A stretch of DNA of 64,000 nucleotides from Sclerodactyla briareus (GCA_026419785.1 JAODTK010005798.1:186001-250000); one strand, 5' to 3'. Numbered from the stretch's first letter, positions 11,390-22,956 are shown. Program-made: numbers and translations. Notes: a model not told the origin generated them from the letters alone.

Positions 11390-12860
11390 TATTTACCTCG
11401 ATAACTAAGTATCGTGTTACCACGATAAGTCAGAATGCCTGGTCCGATTCAGATTGAAATTCGTATACAGCTATCTTATGGGACGTACAGTAACCTATTG
11501 TTTTAGTGCAGGAACGGGGTCGGATTTGAGAGGAAACTGGGGAAAGATTGAAACTGGGCAAATTTTAGCTACGGTAAGACGACAACCGATCTCAACTGGA
11601 TGGATGAAGCTAATACGTGGTTATGGTTCCCCATGATAAATACATGATCCCTTTGTTTGCGGAGTCAGGTCAAGGTCCTCTGAGGTCGAGAGAGGTAAAG
11701 TTATAAACAATCTTGTACCCACAAAGTCGGAATACATGGTCTGATCAAAGTTGAAACTCCGTATGCAGCTGTTCTGAGGGGTACAGGAGCCTAGATAGTT
11801 TTTGGTGTAAATTGTAGTTAAGATTTGGGGAAAAATGGGAAACTTGTGAGGAAAGGTTAATATAATTTGACAAATTTTAGCTCGTAGTTGTATCAAGTTA
11901 ATACTGGGCGCTCATGATTTTCCCCTAATGATTACATGATCCTATATCTTATGTGTCGGGTCAAAGGTCTGGAAATTTTGTTAACACGATTATCCAGATG
12001 TCTGGTCCGATCAGGCAGATTTTTTTAGCAGCTTATGGGTAGTACAAGACCCTATTGTTTTTGCCTGGAACGTGGGTTAGGACTTTAGGAAAAGTTGGGG
12101 AATAGTGAAGAAATTTATATTTTGTCAAATTCGTCTAGCCTTGTTAACCCACGATAACTAGATCCACTTAAATGATGAAGCTCATACTTGGTATATTTGA
12201 TTATCACATAATGAGACATGATCCCCATTGTTTTGGGGCGGGTCAGTTCGAAGGTCATATGAGGTCAACAGAGCTCAACGTCTGACAAAACTGTAACACG
12301 AAGAGTACAGAATTCCTGGTCCGATCTGGTTGAGTGTTGGTATGCTGGTTTCCTATGAGGAGGAACCAGTATTTTTTTTAGTGGGTGAATAAGCGTTTTT
12401 GGAAAAAATGGAAATTTTGGAAAAAAATTGGGAAATGTGAAAAAACATATAATTCGGCAAATTTTAGCCTACCTAGATGAATGAAGCTCATACATGGTGA
12501 TGGGTTCGCCATAATGAGTATATAATCCCTATTGGTTTGGATCAGATCCAAATCATTTCAGTCAAAGTCTAGAATCTTGGAATACGATAGACAAAATGCC
12601 TGACCCGTCAGGCTGGAATTAGTATGCAGTTTCTCATGGGAAGAAACAAGAACACTATCGTTTTTTTGGTGACGGTAGCCACGTTTAGAAGGAAATGAGA
12701 TATTGTGAAAAATACTATTTTGGCATAACTTTAGCTTTGTAACAAGACCCATTGCATAATGTAGTGCCCATACTTGGTATGTGAGTTCCCTATTATGGAG
12801 TACTACAATGTCATTATCGTAAATCTAGACCATGCTTAGCTTGTCGAGTCAAGGATCAGT
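11390..12860 (-). repeat. Tandem array of repeat family R2, about five units of 270-300 bp
   Basis: The cycle is TTTTAGCT..GTTA(A)CACGATAA, GGATGATGAAGCTCATACTTGG, TTCCCCATGATGA, CATGATCCCTATTGTTTTGG, GTCAGGTCAAGGTC..GAGGTC, GTAAACA, ATGCCTGGTCCGATCA..TTGAAATT, GTATGCAGCT..CTTATGGG, GAACCCTATTGTTTTTGG, then A/G-rich GGAAAAA..TGGGGAAA. GATGAAGCTCATAC-like anchors occur near 11603, 11900 (degenerate), 12175, 12481 and 12757 (degenerate). Units differ by many small indels. No coding capacity is evident. Confidence 0.85.
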
Positions 12861-12939
12861 AAGGAATTATTAAAGCCTCTTGATTTTTCTGGTTTAATGA
12901 AATAATCTAATAAAAGAGTTTATCTCTTTCAGGTAGGCG

Positions 12940-13330
12940 CCCATTTGATTCGATTCCCGTTATTTCGACCAGGGCGTCCTTAAAGTGCGCTTCCGCTGTT
13001 ACAGTGTACTACGACAGTAAACAAGGTTCTGATAATTCAGAAGTGCGAAAGAAGCTGCATTAGGATACAATGTTATAATTTGATGTAACGATCTTCCATA
13101 CCAAACTCACTACGTTAGTTCATCAGGAAATCTGGATAAGTACCTTTATAATTTAGCGTGAACGAGATCTCTAGCTGGATGGTTCAGGTATTGAAGGCAA
13201 AACGACATTGAATGCGCATAGTGAGCGCTGAAAAAAAAAACGCCTTTTCTCATTCTAGATTAGGATGATGCTTGGGTCAATTGAACATGGGTTAGTGAGA
13301 TGCTTAGGAGCTAGTCGACGGTCGTTATTG
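12940..13330 (+). repeat. Repeat R6, copy 1 (partner at 45545-45990)
   Basis: Landmarks shared in order with 45545-45990 are TTGATTCGATTCC, GTGCTTCCGCTGTTA (here GCGCTTCCGCTGTTAC), AGAAGCTGCAT, TTTAATTTAGCGT-like sequence, GGATGGTTCAGGTATTGAAGG, GCATAGTGAGC, TTCTAGATTAG, GCTTGGTCAAT and AGTCGACGGTC(G/A)TTATT. It lies about 1.1 kb upstream of the acetyltransferase-like exon at 14436. The class is unknown; it may be a degenerate mobile element or a duplicated gene flank. Confidence 0.7.
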
Positions 13331-14435
13331 GAGCTAGCAACCCGCTTACTACCGATTAGATGGGTATCATGGCACTTGGTCCGTGTATATTACCCATTGG
13401 TGCCGATGGGTGTTCAGAAATTGCGTCGAAGTCATGAGTGGCATCTGTGCTGCTGTTTGCAGAATGCATCTCCTATGGATTTAGTTTGAATACCATGATA
13501 CTTGTTTCATTTTTTACACGTTTTTTCCCGTTTATGACTGCACAATCCGATCAGATCGGTTTCCGATTGCGGACTTTACAGTACTGTTATAATTAGTGTA
13601 AAGACTGAACTATGTTTTCGGATAACATTAGAGGGATGTCCTATGTTATAGACGTGCTTTCAGCGGGTGGAAAATAAGCTATGAGAGACCTGCAATGCAA
13701 TAATTGGCTCTTATCATCAAGCTGTTCATGACTGTGAACAAATGCCAAGTAATCTACTGTAAACTTTAAAATACATTTCCTATGCGAAGTTCACGCTGAA
13801 TGAGACAGTTTAGGTGTTGATTGTTATGAACTCGCCCGTCCCACACAGAAATCACCAACCGAAATGAGGCATCTACAGGGGTGTTCAGAGATTCGAAGGT
13901 CAAAGGTAATTAAGAGGGATAATGAGCTATGACCATATCATGCAGTAGAAGTTCCTATAAATGTCCGTATCCCGACCATCTTCTTTATTCGTGTTAAGAT
14001 GGTCGTTCTCTCAATTGTTCACAATGATACATTTTTTTTTTTTTTTGAATGTGAATGTGGTGCTTCTGTTTTGATAATGATGTTGGCACAATGCATAGGG
14101 CCTTGTCGTATCCTTTCATACTTCCAGGAAAATTATGCTGTAATGGACTCGAGTGCTTGGGTGCTTTAGTATTTCGCGCAATCATATTATCGCTTGAACC
14201 TGGTTAACCAACCCATACTCCTGTGCAATGCCGTCTATACCTTTACAATTTCATTTAGTATAAAATAACGGCGATGACACTTGCGAACTTCTGGATCATT
14301 GTGAATCAATGTTTATTGAAATATTTATTAGTAAGAATACCATTGTCGGCGCTTCTGAATCGTTCCCTCCAAATTGAGTTTAAGAAATGTTTGTTTTTGC
14401 CCTCATGGAGTAAAGGTGCGTTCTTCCCTGCCAAA
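13330..14435. other. Unassigned DNA upstream of the acetyltransferase-like exon
   Basis: It contains a T-run (about 14033-14046), an AGGTCAAAGGT motif near 13899 and no coding frame worth naming. If the exon at 14436 is used, its promoter and 5' untranslated sequence should lie here, but I see no reliable TATA or initiator element. Confidence 0.4.
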
Positions 14436-14561
14436 ATGAGCAACACCGGTTACTCGATCAGAAGAGCTGGACAGGAAAGATGTGGACGACATACCTGAGA
14501 TTGGTGAAAGAGCTTGCCGAATTCCACAACATGAGCCACGCCAAATATTCAGCCGAGGAAG
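14436..14561 (+). CDS. First coding exon of a spermidine/spermine N1-acetyltransferase-like (GNAT) protein, partial
   Basis: The frame starts at ATG 14436 (MSNTGYSIRRAGQE) and, after a one-base shift, reads DVDDI and, after a second shift near 14492, LRLVKELAEFHNMSHAKYSA, ending at GAAG|GTATTG (about 14561), a good splice donor. The 'IRxAxxxDxxDIxRLIKELAEFExM' block is the N-terminal beta1-alpha1 region of SAT1/SAT2-type acetyltransferases, which acetylate polyamines or thialysine with acetyl-CoA in the cytosol (family knowledge). The acetyl-CoA-binding exons are not found downstream; repeat R1 begins 300 bp later. The two one-base shifts could be sequencing errors or true lesions. A paralogous exon is at 53648-53778. 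The exact substrate cannot be told from this part. Confidence 0.6.
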
Positions 14562-14765
14562 GTATTGTTGCCTATTGGCATTTTCGAAATTAATATTTGC
14601 ACTTGTGTAATCTCACAATTTTACGGATGACATCATAGCTGACATGTGTTAATGAAACTTTAACCAAAACTTCATCATAGCTCAAACCAGCTATGCTTGG
14701 TTGAGCTATTGTGATACCCATGTCATTTCTATTCTATCTCTTATTATTATTATCTATCATTTCTA

Positions 14766-14860
14766 TCCATCTATCTATCTATCTATCTTATCTATATATC
14801 TATTCAGATCATCTATCTATCTATCTAGCTATTCTACTATCTATCTATCTATTATTATCT
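14766..14860. repeat. (TATC)n microsatellite
   Basis: CTATCTATCTATC runs with small interruptions. The open frames overlapping it (14701-14964 and 14711-14941) only translate the repeat (YLSIYLSI type) and are not genes. Confidence 0.95.
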
Positions 14861-16190
14861 ATCCAGTCTGTAAAACTTTGGTTTTTTGGCACAAAATGTT
14901 CGTGCTTGATGGAATCTCGACCAGAATTGGTACAATGTTAATGACTGGAGGGGTTCATCGTTGACCACCTAAAAGGTCAAGGTCAAATGGCAGTAGAGGG
15001 GCCAACACTGGACCATAAATGGAAACTGTAAAAAAACGCGACTCACCTACATATTTGGGCACAGTGCTGATGTTGGTCATGATTGATGGTGCTATCAGGT
15101 ACTTCGGGGGTTCAGGAATGTTTGCATCCCAAGGTCCCACTTGGGCTCGAGGACAACCATTTTATGAAATTCAAACAATGGTACTTGAAAATGATCTCCT
15201 CCACAAGCTTCCAATGATTTTCTTCAAAGTTAAAATTAAATATCCGGGGGTAGAGGCTTGGGGTGTTTATGAATTATGGGCCCAGGGTCCAGTTTGGGCT
15301 GAAGGCCCATACGTGTGGATACCGCAAAACTTTGTATCTCCTAAAATTAGTTGCACAGTGCTGATGTCGGTCAGATTGAGGGTCCAATAAACGGCCTTTT
15401 GGATGTCAGGATTTTTGGTTCCAATGGGTCCGATTTGGCCGAGGGCCCATTTATTATATTTCACCCAATGGGTGCTTGAAATGTATCTCCTCCCCACAGC
15501 TCCAACTAGGTGGAATTACGCAAAATGCTATCTCTTACAAGTTTTGGTGCACAGTACTGACATGCGGTCAAATGATGTAGTCTAACAGTCGTGGGGGGGC
15601 CCCTTTGTTTTTGGGGTGTTCGGAATTTTTGGTCCAAAGGTCTCCTCCCAAAGCACCAAGTGATTTTATTCAAAGTTAACATGTTAAGGGCTTCTCGGTT
15701 AGTGGTCCAATCGGGGGGTGTGCGAACTTCTGGCTGAAGGCCAGTGTGGGCCCTAGGGTTTGCAGATTTTGATGCAACATCATATTAGTGCCGTTAGAAT
15801 TAAATAATAGATTTGATGGAAAAGAATAGTATTATTGCATCGATTTGGACCAAACTTGGACACCAAGTTCGTTGACTTTTTGACTTGTGAAGGTCAAGGT
15901 CAGAGGTCATTAACCGGGCGCAATGGCCATTGTGTGAAAATGCCTCTTTCTCGATTGGGCATGCTTCGATGGATGTGACTAAAGTGAGTGTCAATGTTCA
16001 TTGAATGCTAAGAAATTTTTGGCTATATGACGATCATTGTCAAAGGTTGTACAGGGGCACAATAGATAGGCCAATGCTTGAAGCTGCCTTCTTGGCCTCA
16101 TGATCTTGAACATTTGACACATATTTTACATTCGTTTGGTAACATTTGTGCGGTTTGAGCTACAGCACCATTGGTTGCTCTTGTTACATT
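14850..16190 (+). repeat. Dispersed repeat R1, copy B
   Basis: It aligns with copy A at 3180-4970. Inside, 15050-15650 repeats the CACAGTGCTGATGT / GGGGTTCAGGAAT / CCCACTTGGGC / CTTGAAATG.ATCTCCTCC unit about three times. Its last part carries AAGGTCAAGGTCAGAGGTCA (about 15888-15908), an array of AGGTCA-like half-sites. Copy B is shorter than A because the 4300-4560 part of A is mostly missing. It starts directly at the TATC microsatellite. Confidence 0.75.
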
Positions 16191-18832
16191 GCATTTTTTA
16201 TCCATTGATTTATAAAACCATTTATTTCTAACATGGTTGGATTTCCGAAATCGCCCCGGTGATGACAACGACACTACTCAGGACTAGACCTCGTCGTTAT
16301 GTTTTTCCCCCGGCTTGCAATGTCTAAATATCAGTGTTCAGATAGACCACTGACAGGCTTGTTGGAGACCCTGTCATTGAACTACAACAACGGTCTCAAC
16401 TCGATAATTCAGGGAAACAAAAAACAGGGAAACATTTCCGTTATTCAACAGACTCCTAGTAATTTGATAAAATCGAAATTCAAATTGTATAGTGACAGTC
16501 ATCTTGTAGCGTCAGAAATACAAACATTTTGGAGAGGGAAAACAAAAATGTGGTGGTGGCCGCCATGTTTTACAAATTCTGCGAACAACTGCCTGATAGG
16601 CGACGCCTGTCTGGGCAGATCAGACCAGGTTACGGGAATGTTCATAGAATCACTTCACTCACTCACTAATCACTCACTTCCTTGTGGAATGTTCTTTTTG
16701 CGCGGAAGGCTCGGGTCATGTCCTTTACGGGGAAGGGGGGGGGGGTATCTTCAACCCCAATACCTGCTATTCAGGTTCATGGTACCTGATTGTTGAATGA
16801 CACAACGTACCAGGATTACCGGGCACCCAATGACATTGTATTCGTCAGAGGTTACGTGCAAATGCAATAGGTAGCATACCAGCTGGTCGCTGAGTGGTGT
16901 CATTTTCAAGCGCCCTGAATGCGAACTCAGAGCTGTGCATTTTAAATGTCCAGGAATATGGCGTAATGCACTTTCGTGGCTCGTCTTATGGTTGTGTCTT
17001 ATAGTAGTTAAATTATGGCATTTTCCAGCCTCAAGAAAATTGTGGGTATCATTCTCCTCTGACCGTCTAAAAGGAAAGCAGCAACAACAAAAGTATGTTT
17101 GTAGACTGATATGGACAACTAAACGCGAAAAGAAGACAGGCAAGAATTACCAAATGAATCTTCAGATAAAACCTAAAAAAAAACAAAAAAATGATAGTTA
17201 AGGCTGTCGGATTTTAGGAGGAGGATCGCTGCTTAGATATGCTTGTGAATACAGCCTACGAGATGTTCCGGGGTACTAGAGGTCATACACTGCTGGGTTA
17301 CAGCATTTGAACAAACATTCTTACGGAGAGCTGTAAGGGTACTTGCTGGATGATGAGATTAGAGACCTGGTCTGTTACTGTTGGGCGAACTCAGGCAATA
17401 CACTTGATTGGGCGACTAACAATTAAGCTGGAACTGAGAAGGAAAATCGTAGCGGGCGCCAATGGAGCCAATTCGCGCAATGTGGAGGATGCGAAACGGA
17501 ACTCGGTCTGGATACATGCTGGCAGGTTCGAACATGACTCCTTGTAGAGATCGTGCGCAAAAGAGAAGAAAAAGGAACCCATTCGCTATTGTCAGAATCT
17601 TTTCCCGGGATAGGACGTCTTGGTAAAGCTGCCTTTTGCGTCGAATACAACCGACCGATGAAACGCCAACAAAATTAGTCGGATACGCGATGTGGCATTA
17701 TGCTTTCAGTTACTATGACTGGGCAGGATGGCCTACCTAATCGATATATACGTCGAACCAGATCATCGAGGTACGTTCCATTAGATTAATGAATTCTAGC
17801 TTCAATAGTATATGGCTATTTCACTTGGGAAGGGTTTGCTGTTGGGTGGAGGGGGGGGGTTCATCCGTATTGTTTCAAAAGGTTGCTCAAAGTCGTCGCA
17901 GCCTGAATAATGTTGTGTGTGTTTTTCGTATCTCTTTCAAATGAAAGTTCAGTGATGGTTTCTGTTGCTACTTAACAATGGCTTATCTTTACTTGGCCGA
18001 CCCTAGCTACATCTTGGACAAAAGTAGTGGGACACTTGCCCAATATCCTGCAAAAAACGAATGTGATGTTCATGTCTCAAGCGTCTCAGGATTACAGGAC
18101 TCCATGATCAATATCACCAGTTCCTTACCGCCCCCCCCCCCCCCTTCCCCCATGCATGTGTTCCTGATATTCTATGACATACACCAACATTGAACGGCGG
18201 AACGGGGTGTCCCAAAGTTATTTGTCCAAGATTGTAGTTATCATATATCCCACCACATTTAGCACATGTCATTTTGTGATTAACCGCTTCGATACATTTG
18301 TGGAGGAACAAAAAAAATGGCTTATCAACAGAATCCAAACCCGTGTTGCTTTGGCTTCGTTTTCAAGCATTAATATATTTCCCAGTGAGGTTCCTCACAA
18401 TCTGGAGGTAGTAATGATATTACTAAGAATGAGCTAATATGGACCCAAATATAAAGGGCATGTGTTTCGTTAATTGAGTGTTCGAACAATGTCAAATGAT
18501 ATTTTAACACAGATATGTTCGAACACCCACTGGCAGTGCAAGTAGTTCGCACTGAGAGGATTATTTTCACTACGCTAAGTAGTTCTTTTCTACAGTTTTC
18601 TCTTTCAGTTATATTAGTCGATTTTCCCACATTTCTTAATCGATGAGGATTGTGTCACACCGAGATTGCAGTGTGACTTTGTGCAAGACTGGAAAAGCTG
18701 TTTACATGCGAATTTTACTACTAATCATATCTCCGACAAATTGTCGGCAACCCTAACTAAAATACATTTGTTCATTGTTTCAACAGGTTGTGGGTGTGGT
18801 TCAAGTCTCATTCAAAGCGTTGCCAAGGTATC
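16190..18832. other. Unassigned DNA with the longest open frame of the window
   Basis: The frame 16299-16796 (165 codons, plus strand) has no recognisable domain. Its C-terminal end is built from a GGGGAAGGGGGG tract and a SLHSLTNHSL repeat-like piece, so chance is a real possibility. G or C homopolymers lie at 16733-16745, 17851-17860 and 18129-18143. The 17230-17560 stretch is richer in CG but shows no homology. No gene is claimed. Confidence 0.35.
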
Positions 18833-18902
18833 ATCTATCATTTAACTATCTATCTATCTATATATCTATCTATCTATCTATTTAACTATCTATCTGTCTA
18901 TT
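18833..18902. repeat. (TATC)n microsatellite
   Basis: ATCTATCTATCTATATATCT runs with TTAAC and TGTC interruptions. The 75-codon frame across it is a translation of the repeat. Confidence 0.93.
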
Positions 18903-18904
18903 TG

Positions 18905-21240
18905 ATCTGCAAAATGCTCCTTCACCAATCGAAATGTTGCATGTCCATGATAATTGAATATTTAGGTCCTGAAGAGGGCATAATGAGTTTCATGATAAAC
19001 CGCAAATTAGGGTGAATAATATGATACGTAGCCCGGCAGTATCATGTGGTCATGGTTAAAAATTATGTTGAGGGATTTTATGATACTTCGCTGTATATCA
19101 ATTTCATTTAAACACATGTAAACATGGACAGGAACATGCGGCCAGCCCGCCGGGACTGTTCACCTTCATGCAAATACAACTTGAGTGAATGGGCTCGTTT
19201 TGTTGGATATGTGAGGTGAATATATATATACGCGGTTCCTGCTTCACTTGGTGTTGATGCGAGATTTTTTCCGAATCAACAATACAGAGTGATTGTTTCA
19301 TGTACATGTACATATCACCAAAATACCACTCAAGATAACTAGGAGCCACATTCGCAACTGAAAGTGGATCTTTTCGGATGAAATCCACAAATGGTCTGGA
19401 TCTATAGGGGAAACCAGTTTTCTAGAATCGCGGAAGTTTCATATTTGATATTTATGAAATGGAGATCCAAGGACTAAACTTGGAGCGAGGATGATTAGAA
19501 TAAACTATGTGAAGTTATGACAAACATGTGCTCACTCGGTGAACACATGCAGATATGAGATCATTGGATATCAGTGTTGTACAAGATTCTCTCAAACGAC
19601 AAGGCTACACTGAGATGATCATTAGTGCGTGTCAATTTTCCTCATTTATACACTGATACACTTGAGCTACTGAAGCATATCAGTGTGAACCTACCAGGCT
19701 GCACTCCATGACGGTCATACTGATGGCTATATGGCAGTAGGCCGACAGTGCTAATTTCATTCGTGGCTGGCTATATTCTGCAGTCAACCACCACTCTCTC
19801 CCAAGATAAATTTTCTTACATTCATAAATTGTTGATGTCTATGCTCTTCCAAATGATCACATAACTCGAATTCTTTACATTTCAATTTTTCAACCTACTG
19901 GGTTTGAGGAGAACCCTCTGGTGAAAACCGGTAAATAGTTATATCGGCCAACCCTGGCTTGGGATTGGTCCTCAGTATGTTGCTGTTCGGCCGAGGTTTA
20001 TTTGCTGGCTTAGCAAAGTGAAAACAAAGACTTGTTGTTCTGTTGTTTATACGGGATCCGCATAAATACCGTGCAAAGGTTAACATAAAAAAGCTTCGAA
20101 CATGTTGTGCTTCAACGGCTGGTGTGGTGTGATTGTTTTTGTATTGTTTATAGGAATTTTGGAGAGGTCCACAGAGTTGAGCGTTCAAAAAGGAAGTGTT
20201 TACTCATCGCCGAAAACCTACGAACATCTAATCAGATTTCCACAGAGACTGGACCATCCCAGTAGGGTCATTACAATCACGGTAGTTTTGGAAACTGCCC
20301 CCCGAACACTGACGGTCGAATCGGCCCGGGTTCCGTGCTCGTTAAAATGAGCTGAGATTCTGGTCAGTTTAATTGGATTTCAAGGCCCACTCTGATCAGT
20401 GACTTATCCTACAGGAAGGTTGGAAGTTTTATTCAATATCGCATTAAAAACCGTTTTTTCACTCAGCTCTGAGTACATTTATGGATCGGAGACAGAATAG
20501 ACCTAAATTGATGTACATTTTGCCTAATTTGTTCAGAAAGAAGGAAAAGGCTAGTTTCAGTAACAAAGGGTAGGAAGTAAGTCAACTTGCTGCAACACTG
20601 ACACCAGTTGGCACATAAAATTTAATGGGAAATATGACGATGATAGGAATGCCGTCTCATGATGCCATGAAAAATTGGGTTCCCAGTAGTTTGACAAACC
20701 GCATGAAGGTCAAATTTCTCGCGTCCGAGAAAGTATTAAAAAAACTGTCCCTCCGCCTCAAGCAGGGCAAGGGGGGGGCCAAACTGTAATGTTTCTAATA
20801 CCAGCCTAGAAATTGTTCTCCGTGAGGCTGGGCTAACGGGTGAAATCGGAGCGGTATCTTAGTTAGGCCTCTGTCGACCGCATAGATAGAGTCTTCAGGT
20901 TTGGCGAATAGGGGATGGAGGTGTGCTTGTCGACCATTGTTCCGCTCTCTCGTTCCGGAGGGGCCTGTCCTGGAGAGATAGAGTACGATGAGGTGAATTC
21001 ATGTCCGGACTGCGCCCCATGCAAACGTGGATGCGTTAAGAGAACCAGCTGATGATAAAGAAAATAATGCGTTCGACCTTTCGATTGGGCCACTTCAGCC
21101 CTATTATTGGGTAAAACCAATATTTTCGTGGGAATACTGTTCTTGCCAGATATCTTGGGGAAGAGCTGCAAGGGGGGGGGGGTGAAATTTTTTCCGTGGT
21201 CAGTGGCGAGATGGAACGAGTCTGCTTTCAGAGATTCTAC
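18905..21240. other. Unassigned DNA
   Basis: The frame at 20102-20350 begins with a hydrophobic stretch (CGVIVFVLFIGIL) but has no homolog that I recognise and no splice context. The minus-strand frame 20863-21258 (131 codons) spans a G-run and shows no domain. No repeat partner was noticed for 19000-20850. Confidence 0.35.
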
Positions 21241-21249
21241 CACAAAATG

Positions 21250-21990
21250 AATGCCCAAAATGTGTCGGAGACCGAGCCTGGGAGATAATGCAGATCGCTG
21301 GGGAGAACTTTATGGATCACGTTAAGGGATCTCAAAAAATACTGTTGTTCTGATTACTTGTTTTTAGATCAAACCAGCCCCGTCTGTCCTTGCGGTCATG
21401 TACAGGTGTAAATTTTTGTCTTGTTGAGCTCTTCAAATGTACGTACTCTGACAAATTTGGACGCAATTTCATTGGCCCATGGTACATACGGCTAAGCGGC
21501 CATGGTGTGGAGAAAGAAAGAAAGAAAACATTAAAAAAATATCCCACAGGGCCAAGGTTGATTATCATTCAGACTTGGTCAATGTTAGCTATTATGCTGC
21601 AAGAGATCCGGTGGTCGTGGCGGATGAACGAGTTGCCAAGAAATTCTTACCACCAAACTGAAGTCCCAAAATTGTCAGAGGAGAATGAAAGACTGGGAGA
21701 TTGATAATGCATCTCGCTGGGGGGGAGAACTGTATGGAATCAGTTAAGGGATTCTCAAAAAAAAAAAAAAAAAAAAACCTGTTGTATGATTCATTGTTTT
21801 AGCTCAAAAGCAGGCCCGTCTGACCTTGCGGTCTGTCCAGTGTGTAAATTTTTGGGCTTGTCTGAGCGATAATGTTACATACGTCTTGACGAAGTTGGAC
21901 CGCCGAACTGGACACGCAATCTTCATTGCCATGGGACATACTGCTAGACCGGGCCATTATGTGAAAAAAAAACATTTGAAAGTAAGTAGT
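21250..21990 (+). repeat. Tandem repeat, period about 430 bp, under two units
   Basis: The phrase CTGGGAGATAATGCA.ATCGCTGGGG..AGAACTTTATGGA..AGTTAAGGGATCTCAAAAA, then CTGTTGTTCTGATT.., CAAACCAG.CCCGTCTG.CCTTGCGGTC, GTGTAAATTTTTG and CATTG.CCATGG.ACATAC occurs from about 21277 and again from about 21695. The second unit contains an A-run at 21759-21777, where the first has only AAAAAA. No coding capacity is clear. Confidence 0.75.
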
Positions 21991-21999
21991 AACATTCAA

Positions 22000-22465
22000 G
22001 TATGTGAATGATCATCAGACTGGTCAGTGTTATCATATGTGCCATGTTAAAAGAATTGGAACTACCACAAAATGCCTCTTTTCCTACAGATTGGGTTAGA
22101 TTTCGTTTATAATTAATCGATGGTAATCATAGACTGGTCTTTCCACGGCGCCCGTTGTTCAGGTATGTAGGCCAAAGGTAATTATATTACGTAAGTCTTC
22201 GTCATTAGCATGCCACTAGAACATGAAGTTATTAGTCAGCAAAATTTACTTGTCTTTTTCAGCATTTAACGCTGGGATTCATAGTCACAACCGTTACTAG
22301 GAGGATTGTTATTCGATTAGTGCACTGGCGGGAATATACGGTCCAGCTTTCCGTTGTGAGATTTCTTCAGGATTAATTGAGACATTTACGGACGGCGCTC
22401 ACGCAATAACGGCGGCAGTCGGTGGCTGTGCTGTGCTGCTTGCCTAAGCCTAGCGTTAGGCTAGC
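22000..22465. other. Unassigned DNA
   Basis: I see no gene or repeat that I can name. CG content rises from about 22330 towards the candidate exon that follows. Confidence 0.4.
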
Positions 22466-22469
22466 GTTA

Positions 22470-22505
22470 TGGCCTCATACATGCCGATAGGGCTGGGTTC
22501 CGCAG
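22470..22505 (+). CDS. Candidate first coding exon (12 codons), unrecognised
   Basis: ATGGCC at about 22470 opens MASYMPIGLGSA and meets GCAG|GTAAGCC, a strong splice donor, at about 22505. The upstream 100 bases are CG-rich (ACGGCGGCAGTCGG), as expected for a 5' untranslated region near a promoter. The exon is too short to identify a protein, and no downstream exon was found, so this is only a candidate. Confidence 0.25.
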
Positions 22506-22539
22506 GTAAGCCATCAGTGCAAGACAGGGGGAATCAGTA

Positions 22540-22674
22540 ATGTCACACCCGAATCGAACGCTAAGGCGAAAGAGCGAAGGAGGGCAAAGCGAAGCTACCG
22601 AAAAGAGGAGGGAGCTGACAGGGCTTTTAGCTGATAGGCTAGGACTTCTAGAAACAATGATGGAGAATGTTTAA
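22540..22674 (+). CDS. Small ORF with a basic/leucine-rich stretch, unrecognised
   Basis: A 44-codon frame begins MSHPNRTLRRKSEGG and continues EKRRELTGLLADRLGLLETM before TAA at 22672. The same frame stays open past that stop (AVEGMRGLQQLLTLALYNDE), giving a leucine-spaced pattern that could form a helix. I do not recognise a family; a transposon gag/ORF1 remnant, an exon with an error, or chance are all possible. The minus strand here is also open (22595-22867), so strand choice is unsure. Confidence 0.2.
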   Translation: MSHPNRTLRRKSEGGQSEATEKRRELTGLLADRLGLLETMMENV

Positions 22675-22956
22675 GCTGTTGAAGGGATGCGAGGCCTTCA
22701 GCAGCTGCTGACACTCGCGCTTTATAATGATGAATGAAACTGTAGAATCTGAGGCAGAAGTCAAACCGCTGCAGTTGAAGACGCAGTTCCGTCACCGAAG
22801 CCAAAAAGGAGCCCCGGCTTGCTTCGCGTTTTTCGGTACCATCGGATATAGGAAATGGCCGGGTCAAAACCCAGCCAGCTGGCAGTTAGCTGGCAGTTAG
22901 AGTTAGTGTCGACTACCTTCTGACCAAAAAGCTAGAGGACACGGGTCCCGTAAATC

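Noticed and set aside
16299-16796. Longest ORF of the window (165 codons) as a gene
   Set aside because: No recognisable motif; the end is made of G-run and repeat-like sequence; chance is plausible in 64 kb over six frames.
21759-21777. Poly-A run as a retrocopy or retrotransposon tail
   Set aside because: It sits inside the second unit of a tandem repeat whose first unit has a short A-run at the same place, so local slippage explains it.
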